From Komagataeibacter sp. FXV3 (GTDB taxonomy: Bacteria > Pseudomonadota > Alphaproteobacteria > Acetobacterales > Acetobacteraceae), in contig NZ_VWPI01000164.1 of the NCBI RefSeq assembly GCF_015155755.1, forward strand, positions 1-43,516: DNA of 43,516 bases, read 5' to 3'. Of this stretch, positions 7,713 through 16,557 are shown one piece after another. The notes under the pieces are model-generated. The model had not been told where the DNA came from. It did not search any database and saw only the letters and a program-made list of their open reading frames with translations. Position 1 is the stretch's first letter; each line of letters starts with the position of its first letter. Both the position numbers and the translations under genes were made by a program.

Positions 7713-8852
7713 TCAGGAGTGTTTTTTCGATACCTTGTCAATAAAGGCACGCAGGTCGGCCAACATCAGGTCCGGCTCTTCCAGAGCAGCGAAATGGCCG
7801 CCTCTGGTCATGTTTGTCCAGTGTACGATATTGTAGGTCTTCTCCGCAAACGAGCGTGGCGTTGGCAGGAACACGGGATCTGGAAACGCCGCGACACCGG
7901 TCGGCACACCTATGTGCGTGCCGGCAGGAAACCGATCCGAACCTTCCAGGCGCCTGCCGAGGTAGATCCATGTCGCCGTGACGACTGCCGAAGGTGCAAT
8001 ATAAAGCATGATGTTGGTAATAAGTTCATCCTCCGAGAACCTGCTCCAGATATCCGGACTGCCATCGGAGAATGTCGGGAGGTCCGCCCACTTACCAAAT
8101 TTTTCAAGTATCCATCCAGCCGTACCGACCACGCTATTGGCCATAGCAACGCCCAATGTCTGCGGGCGTGTTGACTGCTCGTGACTGTAGCCGGTCTCCC
8201 GGTCGAGGATCGCGGCACGGCGGGAGAACAGATCCTTTTCCTCAAGGGTTGTCGGGATCGTGTCATCGGCGAAGACGCTCATCGTGTTGACGTGGATGCC
8301 GAACAGCGCTGCGGGTTGTGTACAGGCCATCCAGCTTGCAATGTGTGCGCCCCAGTCGCCACCCTGAACGACATAGCGCGCCTGACCGAACAGACGAACC
8401 ATCAGTCCGTGCATAAGTTCGGCTGCCCGGCGCGGGCCTATGACACCGGTAATCGGATTGGAAAAGGCAAAGCCGGGGAGCGAGGGTACGACAACATCCT
8501 GTCCGTCTGCAGCCAAGGGATGCAGTAAACGCTCAAATTCAAGATACGAGCCTGGCCAGCCGTGGAGAAGAAGCACGGGTGGCTTGGAACCGTTACCTTT
8601 TATATGAACGAAGTGGAGATGCTCACCTTCGATATCGGTCGTAAAGTTGGGCAATTCGTTAAGGCGCTGTTCGACTGCACGCCAGTCATAGCGATTTTTC
8701 CAATAGGTGATGAGGCGCTTCAGGTCATCGATCCCGACGCCCGCTGACCAGCCGCCCGCATCCGGAAGCTGGCTCCCGTCATAGGCTTCGATATTGGCCC
8801 TGATCGTAGCGAGCCGTTCGTCAGGTATGGCGATTGTATAGGGCGAGATCAT
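7713..8852 (-). CDS. Epoxide hydrolase, alpha/beta-hydrolase fold with EHN domain
   Basis: A 379-residue soluble enzyme expected to open epoxides to diols through an Asp-ester intermediate. The N-terminus (PYTIAIPDERLATIRANI, residues 4-21, then W35 and W51-Y55) is the EHN domain. The oxyanion-hole motif HGWPG is at 97-101, the nucleophile D166 sits in GGDWGAH, and the general base H353 in RGGHFAALEEP. The start at 8852 has GGAG six bases upstream and matches the usual family N-terminus; an in-frame ATG at 8891 adds 13 residues and is an alternative. It is monocistronic, with IS5 debris behind its stop and a 500-bp gap before the next gene. The natural substrate cannot be told; detoxification of xenobiotic or lipid epoxides is the usual proposal. 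Confidence 0.85.
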   Translation of the reverse strand: MISPYTIAIPDERLATIRANIEAYDGSQLPDAGGWSAGVGIDDLKRLITYWKNRYDWRAVEQRLNELPNFTTDIEGEHLHFVHIKGNGSKPPVLLLHGWPGSYLEFERLLHPLAADGQDVVVPSLPGFAFSNPITGVIGPRRAAELMHGLMVRLFGQARYVVQGGDWGAHIASWMACTQPAALFGIHVNTMSVFADDTIPTTLEEKDLFSRRAAILDRETGYSHEQSTRPQTLGVAMANSVVGTAGWILEKFGKWADLPTFSDGSPDIWSRFSEDELITNIMLYIAPSAVVTATWIYLGRRLEGSDRFPAGTHIGVPTGVAAFPDPVFLPTPRSFAEKTYNIVHWTNMTRGGHFAALEEPDLMLADLRAFIDKVSKKHS

Positions 8853-8891
8853 GATCTTCTCCGCGTAGGGCGTCGCCTCATGACTTTCCAA

Positions 8892-9391
8892 ATTGGTTAT
8901 GTTGATGAAGCGTTACACTTTAACTACGCGCGTTCGGCATGGTTCATGAACTCCGCAGCACAGTCCGGTCCGTCACTTGCGCAGGCATCTGGCAGCGACG
9001 GAGCGAACCGCGCAGAAAGGTATGGGTAGCCGCACTTGAACGGTTTGGGGTGCGTGCGGATATTGGCGGACCATTCTCGGTCTGCTGTATGGGGCGTTTT
9101 TTTACGGATACATGGATCCAGCAGATTGTGGATCAGATGGTCCTGTAAATGGTGTCGTATTTTCGTGCGTAGGCCTTTTCCATTGTTGATACTGGCGGAT
9201 AGGCAAGTCTGTCGATGGACGGGATCATCAGGTGGTCCCCCTTATCCGGGGCGCATCAAGCCATGCTGGCTTTTTCCGGAACGTAAACATCATGACTGGA
9301 TAGGGAATGAACCGCATATGGCGTGGCTTGTCGTTCTGGCAGCGCATGCTAGCGTCTGTCTGAACCGGATATTGCAGGGACAAACGGAATA
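8892..9391. other. 500-bp intergenic region, no gene recognised
   Basis: It lies between divergent starts (epoxide hydrolase on minus, symporter on plus). Short open frames at 8939-9148 and 9036-9392 show no family resemblance. It presumably carries both promoters. I see no strong palindrome or terminator. Confidence 0.5.
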
Positions 9392-10717
9392 ATGGAAAGC
9401 AGTCATACTCTGCTCCTGAAGGAAAAGATGGCCTATGGCTGTGGTGATGCTGCCTCCAACATGATGTGGGGCATGACGTCGTCCTATCTGATGTATTACT
9501 ACACGGATATCTATGACCTGCCGCTTGTGGCCGTATCATGGATTCTGCTGGTAGCCCGTGTTGTTGATGCCTTCTGTGATCCAGCCATCGGCTACATTGT
9601 TGACCGCATGGGCGGCCTGACCGTGCCGCGCCTGATCCGAACGCTTGCCATACCCTTCGGAATAACGGGGTTCCTGTGCTTTCTGGCCCTGCCACTTTCG
9701 CCCACCGGGAAAGTCCTGTGGGCGGGGCTGACCTATATCGTATTCGGTGCGATCTATTCCTGTATCAACACACCCTATGGTGCACTGGCGGTTATGATAA
9801 GCCGATCCGCCACAGAGCGTGTTGGCCTGAACGCGTTCCGTATGATGGGCTGCCAGGCCGGATCTCTGCTCGTGGCATTGCTGACCATTCCCGCCATTAC
9901 CTGGTTGGGTGGGGGCGAAAGTGCGGCGCAGCACCGGTATGGCATGGCGGTGTATGTGCTGGGACTGTCGGTTCTTGGTTGTTTTTTATGGCTCTGCGTG
10001 GCGCGTGGCTGCACCGTGCGGCATCCGCCAGTTCCCGTCCGGCAGGGGCTGATAGTCACGTTGCGTCATCTTTCTGGAAACCGGCAATGGGTGCTTAGTA
10101 ACCTTCTTGCATTCTTTTATTTCGTGGGACAGGCGGCACTGTTCGGATTTGCGCTGTATTACGCCCGCATCGTCCTTGGCGGAACGGAGCAACTGGGTGC
10201 AAATATCATTACCTTCATCACCGTCCTGCTGTTTGCGGGTGTGCCGGCGTGCCTTCCGCTTACCCGATATGTGGGGACTGTTCGCAGCGGTATTCTGTGC
10301 CTGATTGTACAAGGCATGGCCTATCTGGCGATGGCCGTGGCGGGTGCGTCCATGACCGGTTTTTTCCTTTCAGTCGGTCTTTTGGCTCTGGCGCAGGGAG
10401 TAATGTCCCCGCTGTATTACACTCTGCTGGCACACGCCGTGGATGATGGTGATCCACTGACGTCGACCGGATCAGCGGGATTGGCGTATTCGATCAATAC
10501 ATGGGTCACGAAACTGGCGATGGGCCTGACCGGCTTCGTTCTGGCGCAGTTCCTGTCACAGGGACATTATGTTGAGGCGGGAACTACGCAACCACCGGAA
10601 CTGTCTGCGTGGATTACGGCCGGATTTGTCTGGTTGCCGCTGGGGGCGGTCTGTATGCAGGCGCTATGCCTTCTGGCATGGCCGCGACAGGGGCCAGGTA
10701 TTCTGGGGACAAGGTAA
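9392..10717 (+). CDS. GPH-family sugar:cation symporter (MFS fold)
   Basis: A 441-residue inner-membrane protein with about twelve hydrophobic segments. The N-terminus EKMAYGCGDAASNMMWGM followed by YLMYYYTDIY is diagnostic of the glycoside-pentoside-hexuronide family (MelB, XynP, YicJ relatives). The loop DPAIGYIVDRM matches the conserved Asp-containing region after the second helix that serves cation coupling. Such proteins import glycosides, pentosides or uronides with H+ or Na+. No glycosidase or kinase lies next to it, so the substrate is unknown. It is flanked by a 500-bp gap and by IS5 debris and may be a stand-alone unit. Length is close to the family norm and no frame defect is seen. 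Confidence 0.85.
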   Translation: MESSHTLLLKEKMAYGCGDAASNMMWGMTSSYLMYYYTDIYDLPLVAVSWILLVARVVDAFCDPAIGYIVDRMGGLTVPRLIRTLAIPFGITGFLCFLALPLSPTGKVLWAGLTYIVFGAIYSCINTPYGALAVMISRSATERVGLNAFRMMGCQAGSLLVALLTIPAITWLGGGESAAQHRYGMAVYVLGLSVLGCFLWLCVARGCTVRHPPVPVRQGLIVTLRHLSGNRQWVLSNLLAFFYFVGQAALFGFALYYARIVLGGTEQLGANIITFITVLLFAGVPACLPLTRYVGTVRSGILCLIVQGMAYLAMAVAGASMTGFFLSVGLLALAQGVMSPLYYTLLAHAVDDGDPLTSTGSAGLAYSINTWVTKLAMGLTGFVLAQFLSQGHYVEAGTTQPPELSAWITAGFVWLPLGAVCMQALCLLAWPRQGPGILGTR

Positions 10718-10849
10718 TCAGCTACGCAAAGGCTGCGCCGGATTCCAGAACCTTCCTGCATAATTCACGGTCGCGCGGATGATTGGCTGCAAGGAGCTAA
10801 ACGCCGGGGCCAATCTGTGTGCCATCACTGATCCTGATTGAAGGCACGT

Positions 10850-10965
10850 CCAAACAGCTTCGGCGCCGATCTGAGCGACAGGGGCGCGTAATATGTTGCT
10901 GTCATAGGCTTTACAGCCGCCCTTTTCTGCCCCGTGAGCAGAGCCTGTGCCTGTAAGGGTCCGTT
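10850..10965 (-). pseudogene. IS5-family transposase DDE fragment (minus strand)
   Basis: The minus strand reads GCKAYDSNILRAPVAQIGAEAV at 10918-10853, the region around the middle catalytic Asp of IS5 transposases (usual form DKAYDSN-LR-IAEIGAEAVIPSN), here with Asp replaced by Cys. A preceding stretch ALLTGQK in another frame (near 10930-10965) also fits. Nothing on either side extends the homology. It is a short orphan piece, opposite in strand to the neighbouring remnant at 11046-11597. Confidence 0.6.
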
Positions 10966-11045
10966 TGGAAATTTGATGTGATAGGTTTTCAAGAAGGTTG
11001 CTGCGTAATTCAAACGCAGGCTGTAGATGCCAGCACAACAAGCCC

Positions 11046-11597
11046 GTATGGCCAACATTACATGCAAGACGAAACGCTATCCCTTTGATCTGACCGATGA
11101 GGAATACAAGCGCATAGCGCCCCGATGCCGCATGCGAACCGGCGTGGACGGAAGCGGGCAACTGATTTTCGTGAGACCATCAATGCGCTGCGCTATCCTG
11201 TCTGCTCAGGATGCGGCTGGGAAACGCCGTCAGTTCATTTTGGTCCATGGCAGACCACCGTTTCACAGGCTAATGCGCCGTTTCCTGTTCCAGACCATCC
11301 ATGGTGTCTGTCTGATGCTCGATCATGAAATCGCAGGCTGCGAGACCAGTCCTTACGGTGGTGGCATCGACAGTCGGGACATCAAGGCGCCCCATGCAAA
11401 GGAACGCGTTTATGATGTCGGCTGAGATTTCGGATAATACGGAAGGATAGATGATCCTGGATACCATCCGCAAACGCTGGCGTGGGGTAGCGCCTGTTCG
11501 CAGATGGGGCCTAAGGCCGCCTTTCTCGAATTCACGGTCGAGACCATCCGGTGCTTCGATACGGCAAAATGATTTGAAATCCTACCGCGTCAATAAA
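11046..11597 (+). pseudogene. IS5-family transposase, decayed by frameshifts and stops
   Basis: Pieces in three frames together reproduce one transposase. They are YPFDLTDEEYKRIAPRCRM (frame of 11027), RRGRKRATDFRETINALRYP and CGW-VHFGPWQT (frame of 11125), MRRFLFQTIHGVCLMLDHEI to DSRDIKAPHAKERVYDVG (frame of 11027 again), DTIRKRW (near 11460), and AAFLEFTVETIRCFDTAK, stop, FEILPR (about 11516-11595). The order matches DUF4096/IS5-type OrfA then OrfB, with the DDE core deleted between. At least two frameshifts and one nonsense codon are present. Flanking bases 10966-11045 and 11598-11744 probably include the element's ends but I cannot define inverted repeats. Confidence 0.75.
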
Positions 11598-11744
11598 TCC
11601 ACTGTGGCAGTTACTGATAAACCGCACGCATGAAAATATGTTCCCCGGACTGTCGCAGAGTGAGTAAATTGGACAGGTGAAAAAGCCGAGTGGCGATCAG
11701 GAAGTGATGATGCCACTCCTGCTTCGAATGCCACATCACACAGG

Positions 11745-12671
11745 TCACGCCAGTGGATATGGGCCGCATGGTGGGGCAAGCCTCTGCTGCCTTATGGCAG
11801 CCAGTCTGGTAACCGCACGTGGATAACCCCATTTGAACAGGCCGGACGCGATGATCACAGCAATGCCAACAAAGGTCCAGTTGTCCAGCAATTCGTGGAA
11901 TACATAAGAGCTGAACGCCACGGCCCACAGCATCTGGCTGTATTGCGGCAGGGCGATCGCGCTGGCGGTCGCACGCGTGGCGGCCATCATCATGAACAGT
12001 TGCCCAAGTGCTGCCAGGAAGCCATAGCCGAACAGGAACATCCAGATCGTGGCACCCTGCGGCCAGCTTGCATGGGCCACCATCAGCGCGCCGTTGCCCA
12101 GCAGGGGACCGCACAGGCTGGAACCGAATATGGACAGGCGGGGCGTATTTTTTCCTGCCAGCCTGTAGGCAATGACACCCACGGCATTCGCCATGGCCGC
12201 GATCAGCGCGCATAGATGCCCGAACTGTAACGCGCGCAGGCCGGGCCGTAGCACGATCAGCACCCCGACAAAGCCCACGATGACAGACAGCCAGTCCAGT
12301 GTGGAAACTTTTTCACGCAGCAGCACAACAGAAAGGACGGTCACGAAAAGTGGCATCAGGAAAATAAGCGAAAAGGCCTCCGGCATGGGCAGCAGCATGA
12401 AGGCTTCTACACTTGCCGCCGTGGCGACAAAGGTGGCGGCCGCCCGTAGCCCCCACATGACCGGCTGCCGGATCACGAACAGATCACGATAGGATTCGTT
12501 TTTTCCGCGTATGAAGGGGATCAGCAGCAGGCCAAAGATACCACCGGAAAACGCGACTTCAAACGGGTCAATCAGCCCTGCCAGCAGCTTGGAATAGGCG
12601 TCACTGATCGAAAATGCGGCATATGCCGCAAACGCCAGCATCATGCCCGCCGAAAGACCGGTATTCTTCAT
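11745..12671 (-). CDS. EamA-family transporter (drug/metabolite superfamily)
   Basis: A 308-residue inner-membrane protein with ten predicted hydrophobic helices in two EamA repeats (roughly residues 8-140 and 150-285). Telling stretches are AAYAAFSISDAYSKLL in helix 1, ASVEAFMLLPMPEAFSLIFL (proline-bearing helix of repeat 1), LDWLSVIVGFVGVLIVLRPG, and the second repeat ending WTFVGIAVIIASGLFKWG. EamA proteins usually export amino acids or small metabolites; the substrate is not predictable. It starts at the ATG at 12671 and stands alone on the minus strand. Its stop lies just beyond the IS5 debris, which leaves the coding sequence intact. Confidence 0.85.
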   Translation of the reverse strand: MKNTGLSAGMMLAFAAYAAFSISDAYSKLLAGLIDPFEVAFSGGIFGLLLIPFIRGKNESYRDLFVIRQPVMWGLRAAATFVATAASVEAFMLLPMPEAFSLIFLMPLFVTVLSVVLLREKVSTLDWLSVIVGFVGVLIVLRPGLRALQFGHLCALIAAMANAVGVIAYRLAGKNTPRLSIFGSSLCGPLLGNGALMVAHASWPQGATIWMFLFGYGFLAALGQLFMMMAATRATASAIALPQYSQMLWAVAFSSYVFHELLDNWTFVGIAVIIASGLFKWGYPRAVTRLAAIRQQRLAPPCGPYPLA

Positions 12672-12901
12672 CCTGACTGCTCACGAAAAAATTGTTCAGG
12701 CGCAGATATGGATCCAGGCGAGGAAAGACCAGCGCTTGTCGGTAAATCCAGTCATGCATTTTTTGCGTCGGATTTTATATGACGCGCCTATCTTTTTCAG
12801 GTAGCAGATTTGCCCCTGAAATCAGGGTACGCCCATGCTACGCCGTCAGCCATAAGAACGTTTTGGGGCTGACCTTATCAACGCTCTGCTGACATGGGTC
12901 G
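12672..12901. other. Intergenic region with two weak palindromes
   Basis: It separates the secreted hydrolase stop from the EamA start, both on the minus strand. GTCAGCC at 12847-12853 pairs with GGCTGAC at 12873-12879 but no T-tract follows on either strand. CCCTGA-AA-TCAGGG near 12814-12827 is a short palindrome that could be an operator for the EamA gene. No gene is supported. Confidence 0.35.
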
Positions 12902-13726
12902 TCAGGCATGGGCATCCAGCCATTGGCTGATCGCATCAATGACCTGATCTTCAATACCAAAGTAGCCATGTGGGGACAGGGAGCTACAATTCTTTTTCGA
13001 TCGGGTGTTTCCCCCTGCAACCATCAGCACATGCACGTCCCTGGAGGCCGTCATGGAGGCTGCGATCCGTTGGGCGGCCTGTGGTGGTGCGACGTCGCAT
13101 CGGTCAGCGCGATTGGCAACGACAAGAACAGGCGTGCGTATCCTTTGCGGGGCGGCAGTGAAAATCGTCTCCCTGCTGCCGCCCATCACTGAAACGGATT
13201 CCGTCAGTATGACACCGGCGATACTGTTGGCTGCGGCGTGCGCCGCGGCATTCACGGCCGCGATGCTGCCCTGGCTTGTGCCCAGCAGGAAAACGGGTTC
13301 TGGTCCCTGCCGGTGCGCGAAGGTGACGATGTCTTCGACAACGCGTGCATAGGTCGGAGAATTGCGGTGGCCCCTGAGATTGGCATGGTCAATCGTATCG
13401 GGAATAAGAACGGCGTATCCGTGGCTGTTCCACAGGCCGCGCGTGCGCACCACAAAATTGTCTCCGTGGTGGATGCGCCCGGTCTGTTCAAGGCCGATAT
13501 CCCCTGTCCCGCCGGGCAACATGATGATGATTCCCCGGCAGTTGGCCGGAGTGGAAAAAAGTAACCTTAACTGTTCACCGTCATTCAGGGGCAGGTTGAA
13601 GATCCGTTCGTTCTCGCCCCGGTCTGGGGGGATGGCTGGATGGGGACGGTCATGTGCGAACATTCCGGACGGCAGGCATATGAGCAAAGAGAGCGTTACG
13701 AGCAGGTTCCATGGGTATTTCCACAT
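12902..13726 (-). CDS. Secreted alpha/beta hydrolase of unknown substrate
   Basis: A 274-residue protein with an N-terminal signal peptide (hydrophobic LLVTLSLLICLPSGMFA, cleavage expected after FAHD or nearby), so it acts in the periplasm or outside the cell. The nucleophile elbow is GTSQGS with S151. A likely acid lies in VVANRADRCDV and the histidine in SPHGYFGIE near the C-terminus. An IIMLPGGTGDIGL segment forms the oxyanion region. The two cysteines, in DRCDV and KKNCSS, flank the acid and could form a disulfide. The family resembles dienelactone-hydrolase-like proteins, but the exact reaction cannot be read from sequence. No obvious operon partner is present. Confidence 0.75.
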   Translation of the reverse strand: MWKYPWNLLVTLSLLICLPSGMFAHDRPHPAIPPDRGENERIFNLPLNDGEQLRLLFSTPANCRGIIIMLPGGTGDIGLEQTGRIHHGDNFVVRTRGLWNSHGYAVLIPDTIDHANLRGHRNSPTYARVVEDIVTFAHRQGPEPVFLLGTSQGSIAAVNAAAHAAANSIAGVILTESVSVMGGSRETIFTAAPQRIRTPVLVVANRADRCDVAPPQAAQRIAASMTASRDVHVLMVAGGNTRSKKNCSSLSPHGYFGIEDQVIDAISQWLDAHA

Positions 13727-14472
13727 CGTATGGCCATGCTGCTCCGGTCGAGATGACGGATGGTCATTGTGGAAAGTTGCTGCAAGCTAATCAATATGGA
13801 TGCCCCCGCTGGCCCTTGCACACCAATATGATGGCCTGGCGCAATGAACTACCCTGATTTTGCCGTAGCAGGACGCTGTGTCCATCACGTCGCTTGGTCG
13901 GTTTACATGAATGGTGGTGGGTATTGATCCAGTTTCTTCTGTCTGTTCCGGTATGCAGCGCATGCGGAAAATATTTTATTCATATAAATAGTTACAGATA
14001 TTTTTTAAATATTATCGAGAGAGTAACAGATCTGAAATATTTAGTGATGGGAACTTTCCATCTCCGCATGATCGCCATGCACAGTTGTGCGGGTGATATG
14101 GGCGGATATGACCTGATGTGGTGAAAAATAAGGGAAAAATCATTTCTTTTCTTTCTTTTGTAAATATAGACCAGAAAGAAAAATATAATCAGAAGGGTGT
14201 GATAAATAATTATACTAAACTGAATAAATAACATATCACATTTTATTTATTTGTATTCATATTGCCCTATCTGCGATCGAAAGAGGTAGATATCTGACAT
14301 AAAAAGTAATCATTTTAGGGTTTGTAAAAATTCGCATAATAAATAGATCTGAAAATATTTATTCATGCGCAGTTATATAAAATACCTATAAAAATAATAA
14401 TGCATGAATTAAAAATAAATAATTAAAATAGTACTAAATACTACATCGTATGCTTCATCATGGAATAATGCC
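13727..14472. other. 745-bp gap, strongly A+T-rich in its second half
   Basis: No gene is supported. From about 13970 to 14460 the sequence is strongly A+T-rich, unlike the rest of the window; for example 47 of 60 bases in 14401-14460 are A or T. A 10-bp perfect inverted repeat (TTTTCTTTCT at 14147-14156, AGAAAGAAAA at 14173-14182) lies within it. It immediately precedes a c-di-GMP gene and is a likely site for a nucleoid protein and a complex promoter. I see no riboswitch fold that I can name. Confidence 0.55.
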
Positions 14473-16482
14473 GTGCTTCAATTGCTTGAAACGATAGTGG
14501 ACTCCAACATGCCCCTTCTGATTTCTGCCCTGATCGTCTGCATTGCAGGGTCATGGATCACGATGCGCATCATGGCGCGTATTGCTGCGACACCCGGGCG
14601 GCAAAACCATTCATGGTATCTGCAATGTGCGGCGGCTGGTGCGACCACCATATGGTGCACCCACTTTCTGGCTTTGCTGGCCTATATGCCCGGCGTGGCC
14701 GGGTTGCTGAACATTCCGTTCACGCTGTTTTCGTTTGCGATTGCGGCCGGGGGCGTGCTGGCGGCAACCGTTATCGCGACCACCAGCAAAAGCCGGATGG
14801 GACCGGCCATGGGGGGCATCGTACTGGGGCTGGCTATTGCTGGTATGCATTATTCAGGCATGTATGCAGTGGATTTTGGCGAACATATGGCATGGAGCGC
14901 GCCAACAATCGGCCTGTCCCTGCTGCTGGGCATGGCTTTTGGCACCCTGTCGCTTCAGTGCCTGTTGCGTAGCGGGAACCGGCATCGTGAACTTCTGGCG
15001 ACGGTCCTGTTTGTCGCGGCCATTGCCGGCCTGCATTTTGTCGGTGTATCCGCCATGCGCACGACCATGCTGTCTGCTGACCTGACGGCAGGTGGCAATA
15101 CCCCGGTTGTCCTTGGGGTTGCGCTGGCCATTACGACCCTTCTGCTTGTCGCCACGGGCGGGAACAGCTTTTCGATTGATGATGCGACGCGGGCGGAATC
15201 CTATGAACGCATGCGCCAGATGGCCCTGCACGACGCCCTGACGTCGCTGCCCAACCGTGTCAGCTTCAACGATCATCTGGACCAGGTGATCGAGGATGCC
15301 AAAAAGGACGCGACGCAGTTCGCGCTGATTGGCATTGACCTTAACAAATTCAAGGAAATCAATGATGTCAGGGGGCATGCCGCAGGGGACGCCGTTCTGG
15401 TCACCATTGCCAACCGATTTACCGAGATGCTGGGGAAAGGCGAATTCGTGGCCCGGCTGGGTGGTGATGAATTCGCGGCAGTCCATCTGACCAGCGACCC
15501 AGACGAACTGAATGCTTTTGTTGCCCGGATCGAGGAAGCCATCAACCTGCCCATCCCGATTGATGATTATGCCGTCACAACCGGCGGCAGCGTGGGGCTG
15601 GCGCTGTTCCCGAAGGATGCGACCGACAAGGAAACACTTGTGACACGCGCGGACCTTGCGATGTATCGCGCCAAGGCGGATCCGGTGCGGACGGTCGCGT
15701 ATTACGAACCCTCCATGGATGAAACGGTCCGTGAAGCGCGCGCGCTGGCGGCGGATCTCCGGACTGCAATGGAAAAGGGCGAACTGTCCCTGCATTATCA
15801 GGTACAGACGGCCATAGCGACGGGTGAGATCTTTGGCTACGAAGCCCTGCTGCGCTGGAACCACCCCGAACGTGGCGAGGTGCCCCCTGCGCAGTTCATT
15901 CCCGTGGCGGAAGAAAATGGCCTGATCATTCCCCTGGGGGAATGGGTGTTGCAGACCGCATGCGCACAGGCGGCCCACTGGGACCCTTCGTATAAGCTGG
16001 CGGTCAACCTGTCACCGGTGCAGTTCTTTCATCCTGACCTGTCACGGCTGGTTCAGGAAACACTGGAAAATACAGGTCTGCCCCCCGCGCGGCTGGAACT
16101 GGAATTAACGGAAACTTCAATTATTGATGACAAGCAACGTGCATTGGAAATCGTACGCAGGATCAAGGAACTGGGTGTTTCGATTGCACTGGATGATTTC
16201 GGGACGGGTTATTCATCCATCGATACGCTGCGGTCTTTCCCGTTCGACCGGATCAAGCTGGATGGCAGTTTCATGAAGGGGATCGAAACCAATTCGGATG
16301 CGGCCGCCATCGTCCGTTCCGTCCTGGCCCTTGGCCGCACCATGAATATTTCCGTGCTGGCGGAAGGGATTGAAACACCACGGCAGCTTGAAGTCCTGCG
16401 GGGCGAAGGCTGCGTGGCGGGGCAGGGTTTCCTGCTGGGACGTCCGGCGCGTGCCGAAGCACTGGGACTGCAACCTGCCTGA
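14473..16482 (+). CDS. MHYT-GGDEF-EAL membrane c-di-GMP cyclase/phosphodiesterase
   Basis: A 669-residue protein. The first ~235 residues form a seven-helix MHYT sensor with three motif copies, WCTHFLALLA, GMHYSGMYAV and GLHFVGVSAM, whose Met/His residues are proposed to bind metal and sense O2, CO or NO. GGDEF is intact at 330-334 and EAL at 457-459. Other EAL residues are present: NLSPVQFF, ELTET, DDFGTGYSS, IKLDGSF and AEGIE. The inhibitory I-site (RxxD five residues before GGDEF) is replaced by GKGE. Both activities are therefore possible; which dominates cannot be told. The start is GTG at 14473 because the first helix needs the residues before the ATG at 14509. It probably sits in one transcription unit with the next gene 75 bp on. 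Confidence 0.9.
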   Translation: MLQLLETIVDSNMPLLISALIVCIAGSWITMRIMARIAATPGRQNHSWYLQCAAAGATTIWCTHFLALLAYMPGVAGLLNIPFTLFSFAIAAGGVLAATVIATTSKSRMGPAMGGIVLGLAIAGMHYSGMYAVDFGEHMAWSAPTIGLSLLLGMAFGTLSLQCLLRSGNRHRELLATVLFVAAIAGLHFVGVSAMRTTMLSADLTAGGNTPVVLGVALAITTLLLVATGGNSFSIDDATRAESYERMRQMALHDALTSLPNRVSFNDHLDQVIEDAKKDATQFALIGIDLNKFKEINDVRGHAAGDAVLVTIANRFTEMLGKGEFVARLGGDEFAAVHLTSDPDELNAFVARIEEAINLPIPIDDYAVTTGGSVGLALFPKDATDKETLVTRADLAMYRAKADPVRTVAYYEPSMDETVREARALAADLRTAMEKGELSLHYQVQTAIATGEIFGYEALLRWNHPERGEVPPAQFIPVAEENGLIIPLGEWVLQTACAQAAHWDPSYKLAVNLSPVQFFHPDLSRLVQETLENTGLPPARLELELTETSIIDDKQRALEIVRRIKELGVSIALDDFGTGYSSIDTLRSFPFDRIKLDGSFMKGIETNSDAAAIVRSVLALGRTMNISVLAEGIETPRQLEVLRGEGCVAGQGFLLGRPARAEALGLQPA

Positions 16483-16557
16483 TCCACGATCCCGTTCTGC
16501 CGTCTTCCATGCAGACCAACGCACCGTGCCTGCCCAATTGTGAACTGGCCTATCATC

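Noticed and set aside
13727-14472. c-di-GMP riboswitch in the long leader of the GGDEF-EAL gene
   Set aside because: I could not find the conserved GEMM core or a matching pair of stems; the region is mainly simple A/T runs.
14854-15978. Long minus-strand open frame of 374 codons opposite the MHYT-GGDEF-EAL gene
   Set aside because: It lies wholly antisense to a protein with intact family motifs and has basic, Gly/Gln-rich composition typical of a shadow frame in G+C-rich DNA.
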